From: Quillaja saponaria
Taxonomy: Eukaryota; Streptophyta; Magnoliopsida; Fabales; Quillajaceae
NCBI GenBank assembly: GCA_029379385.1
Contig: CM055617.1
Location: 11,937,532-12,001,531 of the forward strand
Direction of reading: 5' to 3'
DNA length: 64,000 nt
Shown here: positions 13,171 through 24,896 of the stretch, piece by piece
Layout: each line of letters opens with the position of its first letter
Numbering within the stretch: position 1 is the first letter of the stretch
Translations under genes and position numbers: made by a program
The notes under the pieces: generated by a model
The model's input: only the letters and a program-made list of their open reading frames with translations
Database searches by the model: none
What the model was told of the DNA's origin: nothing

Positions 13171-13732
13171 TTACTTCTGTTGCAGAGGAGTGGTAAGGGT
13201 CATGCGGTCCCTGTCATCAACATGTATTCCATGGGAACTGCAACATCACTCAGACTTTGAATCTTCCTCTAAGTTTCCGAAAATTTTAAAGTTCACCCTA
13301 ACTGCATTTTTTTAGTATTAATGTTCATCTTTCCCACTTCATATATTGATGTGCAAAGCTTCTTTGCTTCCGTCTTCATTCTGGTTTCTAAGCAAATCCT
13401 TAAAGACAATGATTATATGAAGCAATTGAGTTTCGATACTGATGAAAATAGAATTTGGGCTGAATTTGTAAATATAATGACTACGTGAGGGTAGGATAGT
13501 GAATTACTTCATCTACACGTGCTTATAGAAGGTTGCCTGCATTGTATTGTTGAATTGTTGCAGAGATTCAATAGCTGCCTATTGCAGGAGCCATGGCTAA
13601 GCCATGTTGCAGGGACTAGAATTCTTTTCCTTCCTCCCTCATCTTTTTCTATCTATTCTCAAATTTCTCATTGTATCCTAATTGCAAAATTGTGAATTTA
13701 GAGTTTTCAAATGGAATTTGAGGTGTAGCATT

Positions 13733-13792
13733 AACATTCACCACTGTTCTACCTTTTAAAAAACATTCACCATTGTTCTACCTTTTAAAAAA
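13733..13792. repeat. Short tandem duplication (29 bp)
   Basis: The unit 'cattcaccaYtgttctaccttttaaaaaa' occurs twice in a row, differing at one internal base. Confidence 0.8.
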
Positions 13793-14134
13793 ATGACTGG
13801 ACGACTAATACAATTCAGATCATAAATATAATTTCTCCCACTTTTTTTTTTTTTTTTGGATAAACAATAGGATTATTATTCCTCCTCTATTTTATTTGAA
13901 AAGGATTAATTAGTGGGTTAATAAAATGAAGAATAAATATTGTTATTATTAAGGTAAAATATTAGAAATTTTCTTATATATGCAGAAATGAAGAAAAAAA
14001 TTAATACACTGAAAAAACAAGAAAAAGGGAAGGTAGAGTGAAAGGAAGTGGTTTCTACTCTCCAGAGACTAAGCAAGTAGAAGATTTTTCAGTTTTTAAA
14101 CTATGTAGTTTTACGTCCTACATTCTTCATCTAA

Positions 14135-14208
14135 GGTTTCGTGGTGTAGTTGGTTATCACGTCAGTCTAACACACTGAAGGTCTCCGGTTCGAACCCGGG
14201 CGAAGCCA
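14135..14208 (+). tRNA. trnV-AAC: tRNA-Val (anticodon AAC)
   Basis: A full cloverleaf of 74 nt including the discriminator base, without introns. The acceptor stem GGTTTCG pairs with CGAAGCC (one G-T wobble). The D arm carries the A box (TGGTGTAGTTGG). The anticodon loop CTAACAC gives AAC, which reads Val GUU and, as inosine, GUC. The T arm GGTTCGAACCC is the B box. The discriminator is A and the CCA is not encoded, as normal for nuclear genes. A T4 run follows a few bases downstream (about 14216) and can serve as the Pol III terminator. Confidence 0.96.
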
Positions 14209-14527
14209 AAATTAAAATTTTAATATTTTGCTCTTTCTTCTTCTCTCTTTTATTATTATTATTTTTTATTTATTTATTTTTAAGAATCTGCTCTTGCCTA
14301 CCCAGACCAATACTCATCATGGAACACAAAAAGAAAAAAAGTCATGAATCCATGATTGATCAGCTCTAAAAGAAGAGAAGAGAGGCACCTTTGATTCAAA
14401 ACCAATCAGAAGTAATCAGTAAAACAAGAAGGAGTAATTACTAACTACTAACTTACACTCAAATAGTAAATATTATACACAAACCCTCATCCTCCTAATT
14501 CAAACAATTCTCATCACAAAACACTAA

Positions 14528-14680
14528 TTAATTAGCTCGAGAAACAAAAGGAAGACTTCGTAGGATGAGGACACGAACCCGCCCTGGAACAGGTGCTGAT
14601 CGGAACAAATGCTCCACCACTCTCGCCAACAACGCCGTGTACTCCTCCATCACCTCCGCCACTACTGCCACTAGTATCAT
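14528..14680 (-). CDS. Small protein, 50 residues, unidentified
   Basis: The ORF starts at the ATG at 14680 and ends with TAA at 14528. It reads MILVAVVAEVMEEYTALLAR, then VVEHLFRSAPVPGRVRVLIL, then RSLPFVSRAN. The first half is an acidic amphipathic helix-like segment and the second half is basic. GC content is much higher than the flanks, and a clean TATA box lies 65-80 bases upstream, so I think it is a real gene. I do not recognise the family with certainty. It is not of the DVL/ROTUNDIFOLIA type, since the RLYIIRRC-like motif is absent. A longer first exon or an alternative in-frame ATG (residue 11) is possible. The opposite strand is also open for 50 codons over the same bases but lacks a promoter. 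Confidence 0.45.
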   Translation of the reverse strand: MILVAVVAEVMEEYTALLARVVEHLFRSAPVPGRVRVLILRSLPFVSRAN

Positions 14681-14745
14681 CTTTCTGATCTCTCTCACAC
14701 TCAATCACTGTTAATTGATATCTAATAATACAGGCAATCTATTTG

Positions 14746-14760
14746 ATATATATATATAGC
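14746..14760 (-). promoter_or_regulatory. TATA box for the small gene at 14528-14680
   Basis: On the minus strand the sequence reads GCTATATATATATATC, followed about 30-40 bases later by a short leader and the ATG at 14680. The spacing suits a 5' UTR of about 40 bases. Confidence 0.5.
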
Positions 14761-16340
14761 GCAGCGAGCCTGACTTGGTAATCTGGTATTTCTCAATCAG
14801 CTATACCAATGGCGCCGCCATTATATATTTGTATGTATATGTATATTTTAGTGTCTAGAATCCACTTGGGAACAAACAAACAGTTTCAGTATGCCAGTTC
14901 CTGTTTTAAACAACTGGGCCTGGGTGTGCATGTGGGGGCTGGTGGTTGCTTTCTTTTTCCTAACCTTATCCTTTCATGCTCCTAGGTTTCACCCAATTCA
15001 TGTTTTTCTTATTAATTTTTAATTTTTTATGTTGATAGTTCTTTTGTTTTATATTAATAAAATAATAAGATTCCCTCTGTCTCTTTTGCCACGTTACATA
15101 TCTTTAGGACATTTTTGACTTCTCAACCTAAAATGTTGTTTTGTTAATTATGATACATGTATTTCATAAATAATTAGTAAGGGTAATGAACATCTACTTT
15201 TCATGGCCAAATCAAAATTTAACATCCTACCAACCTAGATTCTTCAATTTTATTTTAAAACAATTCAAATGCCATCTTGCTGTACCTTTTATAAACCTAT
15301 TATTTCTTGAAACTTTTTCAATTGAATTAGTGGCAATCAGAATAAGTACAGTGAAAATATCAAATTCTACTAATTTAATAATATTATTATATGGAATATG
15401 GCCAAGATATAACAGATTGATCTAAACTATTATTTTCACAATTAATGTCATATTAATATTATACTAGATATCATTATACCTCATTATAGTTATAACAAAC
15501 TCTATAATTATCTCTTATACACTGTGACATATGATACAATTTGTTTGGACACTATATTTCATATAAAGAAAATCGAACCCAATGGTAAAACATGTTATTC
15601 TCTATACACTTTAACTCTGATTATGACAAGTCACATGTATAAAAATCTCAGCTGGTCAAAAGCTAATTTTTTAACATTACATATATATTATCATATTCGC
15701 ACGTTCTCATATATATATATAAAATAAAGAAAAAATATAGGAATTTCTTCTTCTTGTTTTTTCCGAAAGTGATCCTCTATCGGAATGTAAGTTACATAAA
15801 TAGTTTGTCGCCTCTAAAACATATTAATACAAATGAGATTAAATTGAATGAAAAAAAAATAAATTTCAAAATCCCCTAAATTTCATTTTGATTCCTAACT
15901 CTAAACTAAATCAAGGAAAAAAAATAAATTTGAGTGAACTTACCTAAATTCCCATTGAACAGATTCTAGAATTTTCAATCCGGTCTTTGAATGAACTAAA
16001 AAACTGATTCATTCTACACCATGAACCTAAACAAATAGACAAAAAAATAAACATAAAATAAAAACCAAAATTGGATCCTATAAAATTATAGGAAAAATAA
16101 TAATTAACAAAAAAATAGGTAACTCGAGATTTTATTTTTCTTCTTTATATAAAAATAGGTAACAAGTGTGTGGGGAGTAGACGTGGGAATGTTTTTTACT
16201 TTGACTTTGTTATTTATATAATAATAGGTGCATGATAGGAGGGAAACGTAAGCGGTTCTTTTTCCTTTTTTTTTGAAATTTTTTTAATTGATAAAAAATG
16301 TTTAGGATAAAGCAAGAGATCAACTATAGAGGTTTCACAC
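14761..16340. other. AT-rich intergenic stretch
   Basis: No gene seen. The stretch has short AT microsatellites (about 15705-15722) and low-complexity frames only. Confidence 0.5.
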
Positions 16341-16431
16341 TTTTAGAATAATATTGATAACTCAAGTTTACACCGTCAATACTTTTTTTTTAGATGATTT
16401 ATCTTGTTTGTTATTAGTTCCACTTGTTGAA

Positions 16432-17345
16432 TTAGAAAAACTTATTACGTAGATCACAGACACACCAAATTTCATATTGATTTCATCTTGTTTACTAATT
16501 TATCTAATAGCTCAAATTTTCTTATATTTTAAAATTTGTAAATTATTCATTTTAGTAGTTTTGATGAGATAGCTAACTATCTTTGGTTAATATGAAATTT
16601 GGTTTATGCAATCTACATAATATGTTTTTATAATCCAATGGTGAGATTTAAGAAAAACTCATTAAAAAAAAAAGTTATTGGAGGTGTAAGATTGAGTTAG
16701 TCTTTCACTGAACACTGCCAATAACTTTCTATAAGATGATTCTTTTTCTACAATCTCATGGTTAAATTAAAAAATCTTGTCATATAGGTCATGCCCACCA
16801 AATTGCATAATAATCGAAATTTTTTAGCTATCTCATCAAAACTATTTAAAATGAACAATTTAAGCTTAATTACACTTTTAGCTCTTATTTTTGACTGAGA
16901 ATTCAATTTTGTTTTTATATTTCAAAAAGTTAAAATGTCAATATTATAGTTTCGAAAAATCACGCAATGTGGTTCTTGCCATCATCTTCTGTCATATTTA
17001 ATTTACGATAAGCGCTGTGACAAACAATATATATCCTCCATGACTTATCCACATATCATGATGCCCATTTGACACATTACCTCCTGTTAAATTAAATCTA
17101 ACAAAAAGTAATGATAAGGACCACATTACGTGTTTTTAAAACTTGAAAGATGATATTTAAATTTTTTAAAATATAGGGACGAAACTAAATTTTCTATTAA
17201 ATTATTAGAACTACAAGTGTAATTTAGCCAACAATTTATAGAGTTTTGAAATATAAGAAATTTTGAACTATTAAATAAATTAGTAAATGAGATTATATCA
17301 ATATGAAATTTGACCTAAGCGATTTCTATAATATATTTTTATAAT
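16432..17345. mobile_element. Foldback (long inverted repeat) element, split by a MITE
   Basis: The left arm, about 16470-16640, is the diverged reverse complement of the right arm. The right arm is broken in two: about 16745-16862 (inner part) and 17239-17345 (outer part). Landmarks on the left are 'aaatttcatattgattt', 'tttactaatttatctaatagctcaaa' and 'agttttgatgagatagcta'. Their complements appear on the right in the expected reversed order once the insert at 16863-17229 is removed. There is no coding capacity. Confidence 0.8.
16863..17229. mobile_element. MITE, 367 bp, with 9-bp target duplication
   Basis: Terminal inverted repeats are AGCTTAATTACACTTTTAG on the left and, as reverse complement of the right end, GGCTAAATTACACTTGTAG. 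The nine bases AACAATTTA lie directly on both sides (16854-16862 and 17230-17238). A 9-bp duplication fits a Mutator-derived element. A related diverged copy is at about 50177-50562. Confidence 0.85.
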
Positions 17346-18285
17346 CTAACTATGGAAGACTATTTAACCAAAATATGTGATATTATTTAGGATGGATGAC
17401 TAAATAAAACTAGGGAATATAAAAAATTATGTGAGTAAAAATAGTGAGAAAAGACACACAGAACTTAACTATGTGCGTGAATGAATGTAAAATTAAAATT
17501 TATGTGTAACAGATAGCAACTAGTTTTGTGAATTTTTAGTTTGCCGATTCCAATAATTTGATATTAAGTTATTTTATTGTTGTTTAATGTATTTCGAAAA
17601 TCAGTAATATACAAAAATAATAATAACCGTTATTGTAATAAAAATGAAACTATAATTTAATGCTTATTGGGTTATCATTACACTGAGTTATTTGACTTGT
17701 TTCACTATAAAAATGGCATACAAATGGATTTCATTTGTATAGAAGTTAGTTAGACTTCACATGTGATGTATGAGTATTAATCTCATTAATGCAATTGTGT
17801 TTGTACCACTGATCTCCAGCATGTGCATCTTAAACATTTCATGTGCAGAGATGTTATCCAATTGTAGAAAGATGTACTTGCAATTTGCCAAGGAAGTAAC
17901 TTCCCTTATGGACCACTTTTCTGCCTGATTAATGATCAGTACTGGTCTATTGAATGTGCAGGCCCAATGACTCAAACATGAGCAGAGAATGTCTTCTGGC
18001 TCTACAGCAGAACTAGAGGGTGTTACCCTTGTTTTGAGAGACAAACTAAGGTAGTTCATTTAGTAATCTTTCTAACTACACTAATTTGATATTTCCCCAC
18101 TTCAAAATGCTTCATCAAAGCAAAGAACATGAGACCCACACAAGCATATAACTTAACTCATAGTCAAGTAATCTTTTTCTACCTTTATTGCTGGCTGTTA
18201 CCATAAAATTCCTTGTGTTGCCATACAAGGCATTCCCCTCCCTTTATTCCAACGAGGACTTATCACAGAACCTTAGCCCCTTCAG

Positions 18286-18296
18286 CTATATATAGA
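18286..18296 (+). promoter_or_regulatory. TATA box for the gene at 18379
   Basis: CTATATATAGA lies 84-94 bases before the ATG, giving a predicted leader of roughly 55-60 bases. Confidence 0.5.
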
Positions 18297-18378
18297 CACA
18301 TGCATCTCACAAATGTAATAAATGCAAATCCAACCCCAGTATAGCATTCTCCAAAAAAAATTTGATACCTAACTAATC

Positions 18379-18847
18379 ATGCCAGCAGAACCAGTTAAGC
18401 TCAGCCAATCCTCATCTGCTGAAGGTGAGAAGCATAGGCAACTTAATCGCGAAATCAGAGAAATGGTCAATGCCATCATTAATCGAGTAACTGATATTCA
18501 CAAACCAGGCTCAACCCATCAAGAAAATGAGGATGAACATGGTGTCCAGGATCGTTACACTTGCAGGCACCAATACCGGAGCCAGTCTACGAAGTGAATT
18601 GGATGACAAACATGGCAAAACTCCTCATGATGTCTCACTAGGTGAGGCTGAGCCTTTGAGTGCCTATGTGAACAACAACTTCCAGGCTATTAACAACACA
18701 ATTATGCTTGATGGGAGTTACAGCACCAATGATCCTGGTGTTCACATGGACATCTCGGATTTTATTGAGCACCAGGAAGATCATAAGCCAGAGAAACATG
18801 GAAAGAAGAGCAAGGAACATTCCGAAGCTGACTCTCTGTCTAAGTGA
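18379..18847 (+). CDS. Conserved-looking plant protein of unknown function, one frameshift
   Basis: The ATG at 18379 opens MPAEPVKLSQSSSAEGEKH, then a helical segment (LNREIREMVNAIINRVTDI), then NEDEHGV. After that the frame must move by one base to continue as RIVTLAGTNTGASLRSELDD, then SAYVNNNFQAINNTIMLDGS, YSTNDPGVHMDISDF and a Lys/His-rich tail ending at 18847. Dropping one C of the CC at 18546-18547 restores one frame of 155 residues. The two halves join smoothly in composition and the second half lacks its own plausible start, so I read it as one gene. The product is soluble, hydrophilic and has no signal peptide. I believe it belongs to a plant-specific unnamed family, but I cannot name it. 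The frameshift is probably an assembly error. Confidence 0.6.
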
Positions 18848-19589
18848 GCTCAAAAAACTTGAAAGGAAGCAAAATGAAGACTGCACAGGCGAACTTGATT
18901 CTTAACTGCCAAGGAATAATAGTTCAATATACTATATTTATATATATTACATCAATATTATTAAGATAAAAAACTTTAGAAGTCAATCTTTAAAGCTTCG
19001 TAATTAATTATTTTGATATTATAATGAAGTTTTCACCTAATAAATGAAACAGGGCTCATATTTCTTCTTATAACACTGTTGTGTGTGATTTTCTAAGTAG
19101 AGTGTTAAGCATATATATCAAGTAATGTAATTTCTCTTTAAGAGGTGTATATAACAGATCTTCTTATTGGGCCTTGCTGCTTACAATGAAGACTTCCTTA
19201 CTTGAAGTTTTGTTTGATTTTTCTAATAATTTGTGTGCAATGAGATGATTTAGCATTTCAACAATGGAAAAACACAGCCAATTGTCAAACTAGGCTTAAT
19301 ACTTTGTTAGCTCACCTGACATAGAAGCAAATAATTTTCTTATCTTTTCCTAACTAAGTTAAAGTCTGATTTTCACATTGAATTTTTTTTTGGTGCAGTT
19401 AACATTGGGATTCTTACAGATTAGGTTAGCAACTAGTTGTCAGGAACAAAGAGCAAATTACTTGGTAACAAAAATATGATGCAACTCGGTATCAAGTAGG
19501 CCATGTGTGGTAAGAGATTGTGATATGTTGTATGCGTGCCACTTGTTTCTTTGGACTAGTTTTGACACCTTTCTGCATCTCTTTGTTCT

Positions 19590-20400
19590 TGCCTCGTAGA
19601 AGAATGTGAAATCCAATCGTTACCAATAAAATCCCTGCCCATTAAGCAATAATCAACCACGATGAGAGTCAGCTAATAAGTAATAAAAAAGATGGTAAAG
19701 ATCGGAAAGTTTTAGCATAGAAGTAATAACAAAAGTAACTCACCTTCTAAGATGGAGCTGCTAATGCAAGATAGGGATATAAATAGGCATTATCTGAAGA
19801 AAAAGAGGACTCAGTGCTGCAGTGGAGACAGGACCCCTTTACTTGACACACCATGACATTCCCAGAATGCACAAGCCTGATCTAATTATCTCATGCATAA
19901 ACAGTATTTCACTTAAAGCTAAGCTATAAGATAATCAGTGTCTAACTTGTTTAGTTCATCACTGTAAGTATTACAAATAGTATAGCCTGTAAGTTGGTTT
20001 CAGAAAGTCAAGCTAAATTCCTTTAGCCCATGAAATAACCATTTCCATTCTATCTTTCTATCTCAGAAGGTAAAATGCACTTACTGCATTAGGACTGTAA
20101 ATATTTCTATCTTTCCCTTCAGATCCCACATGCATAAGTACTGCCTGTCACAAGCCTAGGATAGCTGATTAAATGGCTCCAAAGAAGGTTATGATAGCTG
20201 TGATTGAATACTGGCATGGGTATCTCTTGCCTATCTGATTGTAGAAGAAATCATGAAGACCGAAAGAAGAGTTCACACGATCAAAGCTATAGAACCAACT
20301 GTCCATTTCTCTGCCTTGGCAGTGGAGCTCATCTTGACAGAAGAACTAATGGTTGGAGCTGCAGCTTGTGAGTGCGAATAATTGAATAACGAAATTCATA
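19590..20400 (-). pseudogene. WAT1-related (EamA/nodulin MtN21) transporter pseudogene
   Basis: Fragments of a plant WAT1-type drug/metabolite transporter appear in order on the minus strand. Near 20270-20330 it reads AEKWTVGSIALIV followed by a stop. Near 20150-20230 it reads GKRYPCQYSITAIITFFGAI, then a stop, then SAILGL. Near 20110-20125 it reads MWDLKGKIEIF. Near 19800-19880 it reads MSWCVK-stop-RGPVSTAALSPLFLQ, where the family has Gln or a similar residue at the stop. Near 19580-19640 it reads GILLVTIGFHILLRGKNKEM, the usual last membrane helix and tail. At least four stops and frame changes separate these blocks, and the N-terminal exons are not visible. WAT1-type proteins have ten membrane helices and move auxin or amino acids across plasma or vacuolar membranes; this copy cannot make one. 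Confidence 0.75.
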
Positions 20401-22243
20401 GGGCCAGAAATGCACACTAGTTTCTCCTTCTTCTTTTTTTCGTTTTGACTGATCCTCTCAACAGATTGAGAGTATTCGACAGTATCATATAACAAGCTAC
20501 ATTCCTGATCTCAGACCCAGAAGTCATACCCTCAATTAGGCCACGGGTTCTGCTGTCTGCATTAACATTTTTCATCTAGGGATGCATTAATATATAGGGC
20601 TTTGTTCTCCATTTGTGATCTTTATTTATTTTTTATTAAACTTTCTGTAAATGAGTAGCTGGCATCTTTTAAAAGGGGGTGTAAGAGAAATGAATCCTCC
20701 TGCTCTTGTCCTCTATACAGCATCTAATACTTCATCTTTGAAAACAGAATGAACAACACTCTCACATCTAAAAAAACATGGAAAAGAAGAGCAATATGTC
20801 AAAACTAGTATCTTGACTAAGAGCCCTCCAATAAGTAATAGTAGAGAAAGATGATAAGGTGGAAAGATTTGGGACCCAATATAGTATTCTTTATGCTTAT
20901 CATTGTGATGCCTAAAGGTGCCTACTATGAAATGACCTGTATACATGGCCTTAAGCAAAATATGTTACAGTTTACTGATAATCTTAAAACTTTCCTCTTT
21001 GTATTTAGAACTAAAGGAGTCGGGTAACTTGAATAAGAAGTAAATTTTCATTGTCATTGCCTTTTTTTTTTGTTTCTGAGTAAGGCTCTAAACACCTTTA
21101 ACTTTTCTCCAACCACAGAAGTTCATGTCCACGATTCTGTATGTAAATTTTGAGGTCTGTAGAATATACCAAGACAAATGTTCTTCTTATATATACATCT
21201 GCACTTGCTTTCCTTCAATGGTAATTGACAGGGACGACCAACTTGGATTCGTATCACAAAGAATAAGATCAAAATAGGCTTCAGGCTAGTATGTTTCCTT
21301 GTTGGTTAGCCATAGATAAAGCCTCCAAACGCTTTGACTTAACATATTATCACGTTGATCTCCATTTCTACAAGTAGACAGATACTGTCACATCTTGCAC
21401 GGTATCTTTGGATGTATAAATTATCTTAGGAAGCATGATCATTACATTATCTTGGGTGTTAAAATCAAAGGATAAGCTAAACAGACTAAATAGAGATCTT
21501 TTGCATTGGAATAAAAGTAAGTTGGGCATCACTTGTCAGTTACATTTTGTAGCATGAGCCAACCTAGTAGTTGGTTTGTAAAAATCCAATTCTGATGCTG
21601 CTCTACTGTATTTTGTCTTCTTGCAAAATTTTCGATGGGTCTGACTGATGTTGGGGGCTTGGAATTTCCATTTTCCTGCTAATAGTAATGTGGATGATTG
21701 TACAAGTACAAGGATTTTTACAAAAGCGGCGTAGTCTTCTCTGTGGTGGGACTCAAACACGGGTTTCACATGCAAAAGAGAGGGTTGCGCGGATGCAGCC
21801 CTTCTCCTTGTGTAATGCAATCACTTACATTAAATGTCTGCTATGCCAACGCAAAGATTGATGATTATGAAGTAATTGGTACTTATCATGTGGAGTTATG
21901 CTATTGTGAATTGAGGAAGAACTTTCATTTGCATCTCTGAACAAAACATTGGAGCTATAAAAAGTCTATCTTTTACTCCACTCTTTTGATAAGAGTGGAT
22001 TAATACCAGCATAGGAAATAATTCCTTTTGTACAATGATAAAAAGCATGTCACATACTTACATGTTTATGTCCAGAACACACTCAGCACTCCCAATCTCA
22101 CATTCAGGAAAAGAGAAAAAAAGAAAAGAAGAAAAATCAATGTTTGAGCACACAATTACAAAGCACTCTGTTAAGGCAAAGTTAAAAGAATGATTAGCTA
22201 GTCAAGAAAGAATTTCACTACTCAATCATTGCTTCAGGTGCAA
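20401..22243. other. Intergenic stretch upstream of the WAT1 remnant
   Basis: No clear gene. Earlier exons of the WAT1-type pseudogene would be expected here but I could not recognise them. A tRNA-like B-box (minus strand GTTTGAGTCCC, near 21745) suggests a possible SINE remnant at about 21690-21830, unproven. Confidence 0.4.
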
Positions 22244-23282
22244 TCAACCTAGTTCAGAGGTCACATACAGGAGAGGATCCCAAGAGCTGTTAGAGCCAAA
22301 CCAACTGCTGTTCTCACCATGAACAGATTGTTGCTCGGGTGGCCAAATGACTTCAGTTACTCCACCAACTGGGGAGAATTGCATGCTACTGCTAAATGTA
22401 TTCGTTCTGCCACTCTTACTATTTGTTAGAAAGTTATCCGAATATGTGAAATTCACTGTTGATTCGGTTAAGCCAGGAAGTGACCATGATGTAGTAGCAC
22501 TTGGAGAGGCAAATAAGCCATTTTGATCAGGAACATGGTTCATCTGTGTTGACCAAGGCAATTCATATGTTGTTCCATTATTAGACCATGTCGTGCTTGT
22601 CGTGGATGTGGATTGACAAGGTCTTTGACAGTTGACTCCAACATTGTCATCTAATATAACCCCTTGTTGATCATAGTCTGAAAGGACAGACTTACCACTA
22701 GTGTTTGATAAATTATCACTAAGATTTTTCATTGGGTCAATAAATCCAACGTCATGAGGGGCTTCAGCCGGGGATGAGAGCTGTCTCTTTAGTGAATTTC
22801 TGTGAGATGATGATGGAGTTGAAGCCACACCAGATTGAGCACCTGCACCGGCATAATTAACAGGAGATCTAGGCAAATATAAAATCTTTCCATCAAACAG
22901 TTTGGCCTTGAGTGCACCAAGCAGTCCATCTTCCTGTTCTCCTGTGCCACAAACTTCCTCAAATGAAAAGGGCTCAGCATTCTCTAGCACGAAATTGGAA
23001 CCACCAACACGACCAACTCCACTACCATTGTTTCCAGATTGAGGTAATTCAAAGTTGGTTCGAGCATTGGCCCCACGCAAATTGCGGAGCAGCATCATCA
23101 TATGCACGGGCAGCCTCCTCTGCAGTATCAAAGGTTCCAAGCCAGAGCCTAACCTTTTGCAATGAATCCTTGATCTCAGCCACCCATCTCCCTGAAGGTC
23201 TTTGCCTAACTCCCACAAATCTATGGTGTCCCCTAGATGATGCTTTCCTTCTTCCCCTCATGCTATCATTTGGTGCTCCCAT
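22244..23282 (-). CDS. AP2/ERF transcription factor (RAP2.11/ERN1-like), one frameshift in the AP2 domain
   Basis: The ATG at 23282 opens [20 protein letters not shown], then a single AP2 domain at about residues 21-78: [40 protein letters not shown]. The frame then breaks. One base over, it continues as [15 protein letters not shown] and stays open to the stop at 22244. Removing one base of the GG at 23086-23087 (CC on the coding strand) gives 345 residues with an intact domain. The tail is Ser/Thr/Asn-rich and ends [15 protein letters not shown], which recalls RAP2.11/ERN1-type ERFs. A single AP2 domain with WLGTF and RAYD marks the ERF family: nuclear factors binding GCC-box-like DNA. The subgroup call is tentative. 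Read literally, the gene would make a 77-residue protein lacking the end of the DNA-binding domain. Confidence 0.85.
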
Positions 23283-24896
23283 AATGCCTTCTATACTAAT
23301 TCCTCAACTATGAGCCTAGTTTATTGAACCTTTTTGAGCTGTAATGAATCGTTGGATCTGTTGGTTTTCCTTATATAACATTGTCTGGGAAAAATAGGAA
23401 TCTTTGAGTCTCATAAGGAGACAAACAAGAAAATGTTAAGCTCAGGGGTTTAAAATTTGTGAATCAATGGGATGTCGCTGTTGCAGGCGTGGTTGTTTGT
23501 ATCGACCTTACGTTAACTTATCACATAGACAACAACTTATTGACATTGTTGTAACAATAATTGTAATTGTAAAATCCATTGTATTTGAATATTATGTTTG
23601 ATATCATCATTGCTTGGATCAAATGGAGACAAAGTTTGTCATTATATACAAGTTTGTCTGCTCATTGTTATATGAATAAAATACTGTTACCCAATGGCTT
23701 AAAATTGATATGCCTCCCTATAGTCCTTGAATTAAATGACAAGTCATTCTTTCAGAGTCAGATTTCTTCGAGTAGTATATTTCAATAATCTCAAAGACTG
23801 TTTCGTTCCTCCTTTATTTCATCGGCAAGAAAAAAATGTTACCACTGCCACTAAAAACATGGTGAATTCATATTTGGATATGTCATGTATATCAGTTGGT
23901 CCAAAATAAGCATACATAAGTTGAATGAATCGTTCTCTGAATGTGGATTTTTCTTTTGTTTTTTAAAATGATGTGATAAAATAGAATTCAAATAGGAACC
24001 CCTTACTTGGTGAGAGAAGTACTGATGGCAAACCAGTAAACTTAATCAAATACATTCTTGCTCCCTTGACATGGTTGCTAGAGCTCACAGAAGCAAGGAT
24101 TAAAAGAAGTGAAAATAAAGAATAAAAAATAAAAACTAAGGAGCTTGTTAGTAGTTTAGAAGAAAAAAGAAGCTTGTTACTCATCTCTTTAGAAAATAAA
24201 AGTGAAGACGTTATTTGATTTGAAGTGTGTTACCTACTTCTTGTCATAGATCAAAATAAAGGAATCTATTACAAAACATCTTCCATGTGAACCCAAAAGG
24301 CTCTTTTGCATGACCTGGTAAAATATCTAGAACCTTTTTGTGTAAAGCTGTCAAAATGTATTGCCTTGAAGTTTTCCAACATTTGCATTCTGGTAATACC
24401 AGCCAAGGCAATGCAGACAGCTATACTTGTCAATAGTTGCCATGTATCTTGGTAGGACGGCTTATAACTCGGTCCAAGGAGAAGTGGCTTAAACTTTCTA
24501 GCTGGTACTGCCTGCAGGTGTTACACCAAAGTTTTTGCTTCCTAACACCTTCCCTCAGATTGAATTTGAATTTCTATGTTTCCTTTGTCTCCACTAATGC
24601 AAATCACCTACTCACCACACAGATTAACCAACCCCCGCCCCCAATTTTGACATACTGGTAAGATGCACCACAAATAGAAACAAAGGATTTTAAAGAACAG
24701 AGATGGACTACAATTTTGTAATTTATTGAATTAGATAGGAAGAACACCAGGCCCTGCAATGATCATCTAGACATACCCAGATGAAATCCTTTCAATTAGT
24801 AATTAAGATAGAGATAATGAAGTGAGTAAGAGAGAAATTGAAAATGTAAGTTAAAAGTCACAACTAGAGTAGGTAAGTTATACACTTAGAATAGCT
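23283..24896. other. Intergenic region between the AP2/ERF and DUF1685 genes
   Basis: Promoter of the ERF gene plus the 3' flank of the DUF1685 gene. A minus-strand frame at 23963-24184 has a hydrophobic start but no family features. Another minus frame at about 24264-24530 is open for about 80 codons with one possible membrane helix but has a stop directly before it and no family features. I call neither a gene. Confidence 0.4.

Noticed and set aside
20330..20350. 'ttgacagaag' resembling the start of miR156
   Set aside because: The match ends after about ten bases, no hairpin partner is visible, and the bases belong to the WAT1-type pseudogene.
21690..21830. Possible tRNA-derived SINE with a B-box on the minus strand
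   Set aside because: No matching A-box at the right distance and no tail or target duplication was found.
23963..24184. 73-codon minus-strand frame with a hydrophobic N-terminus
   Set aside because: The rest is low in complexity, without cysteine pattern or peptide-hormone motif, and no promoter is evident.
24264..24530. About 80 minus-strand codons open without an ATG, one possible membrane helix
   Set aside because: A stop lies directly before it, there are no family features, and chance openness is plausible.
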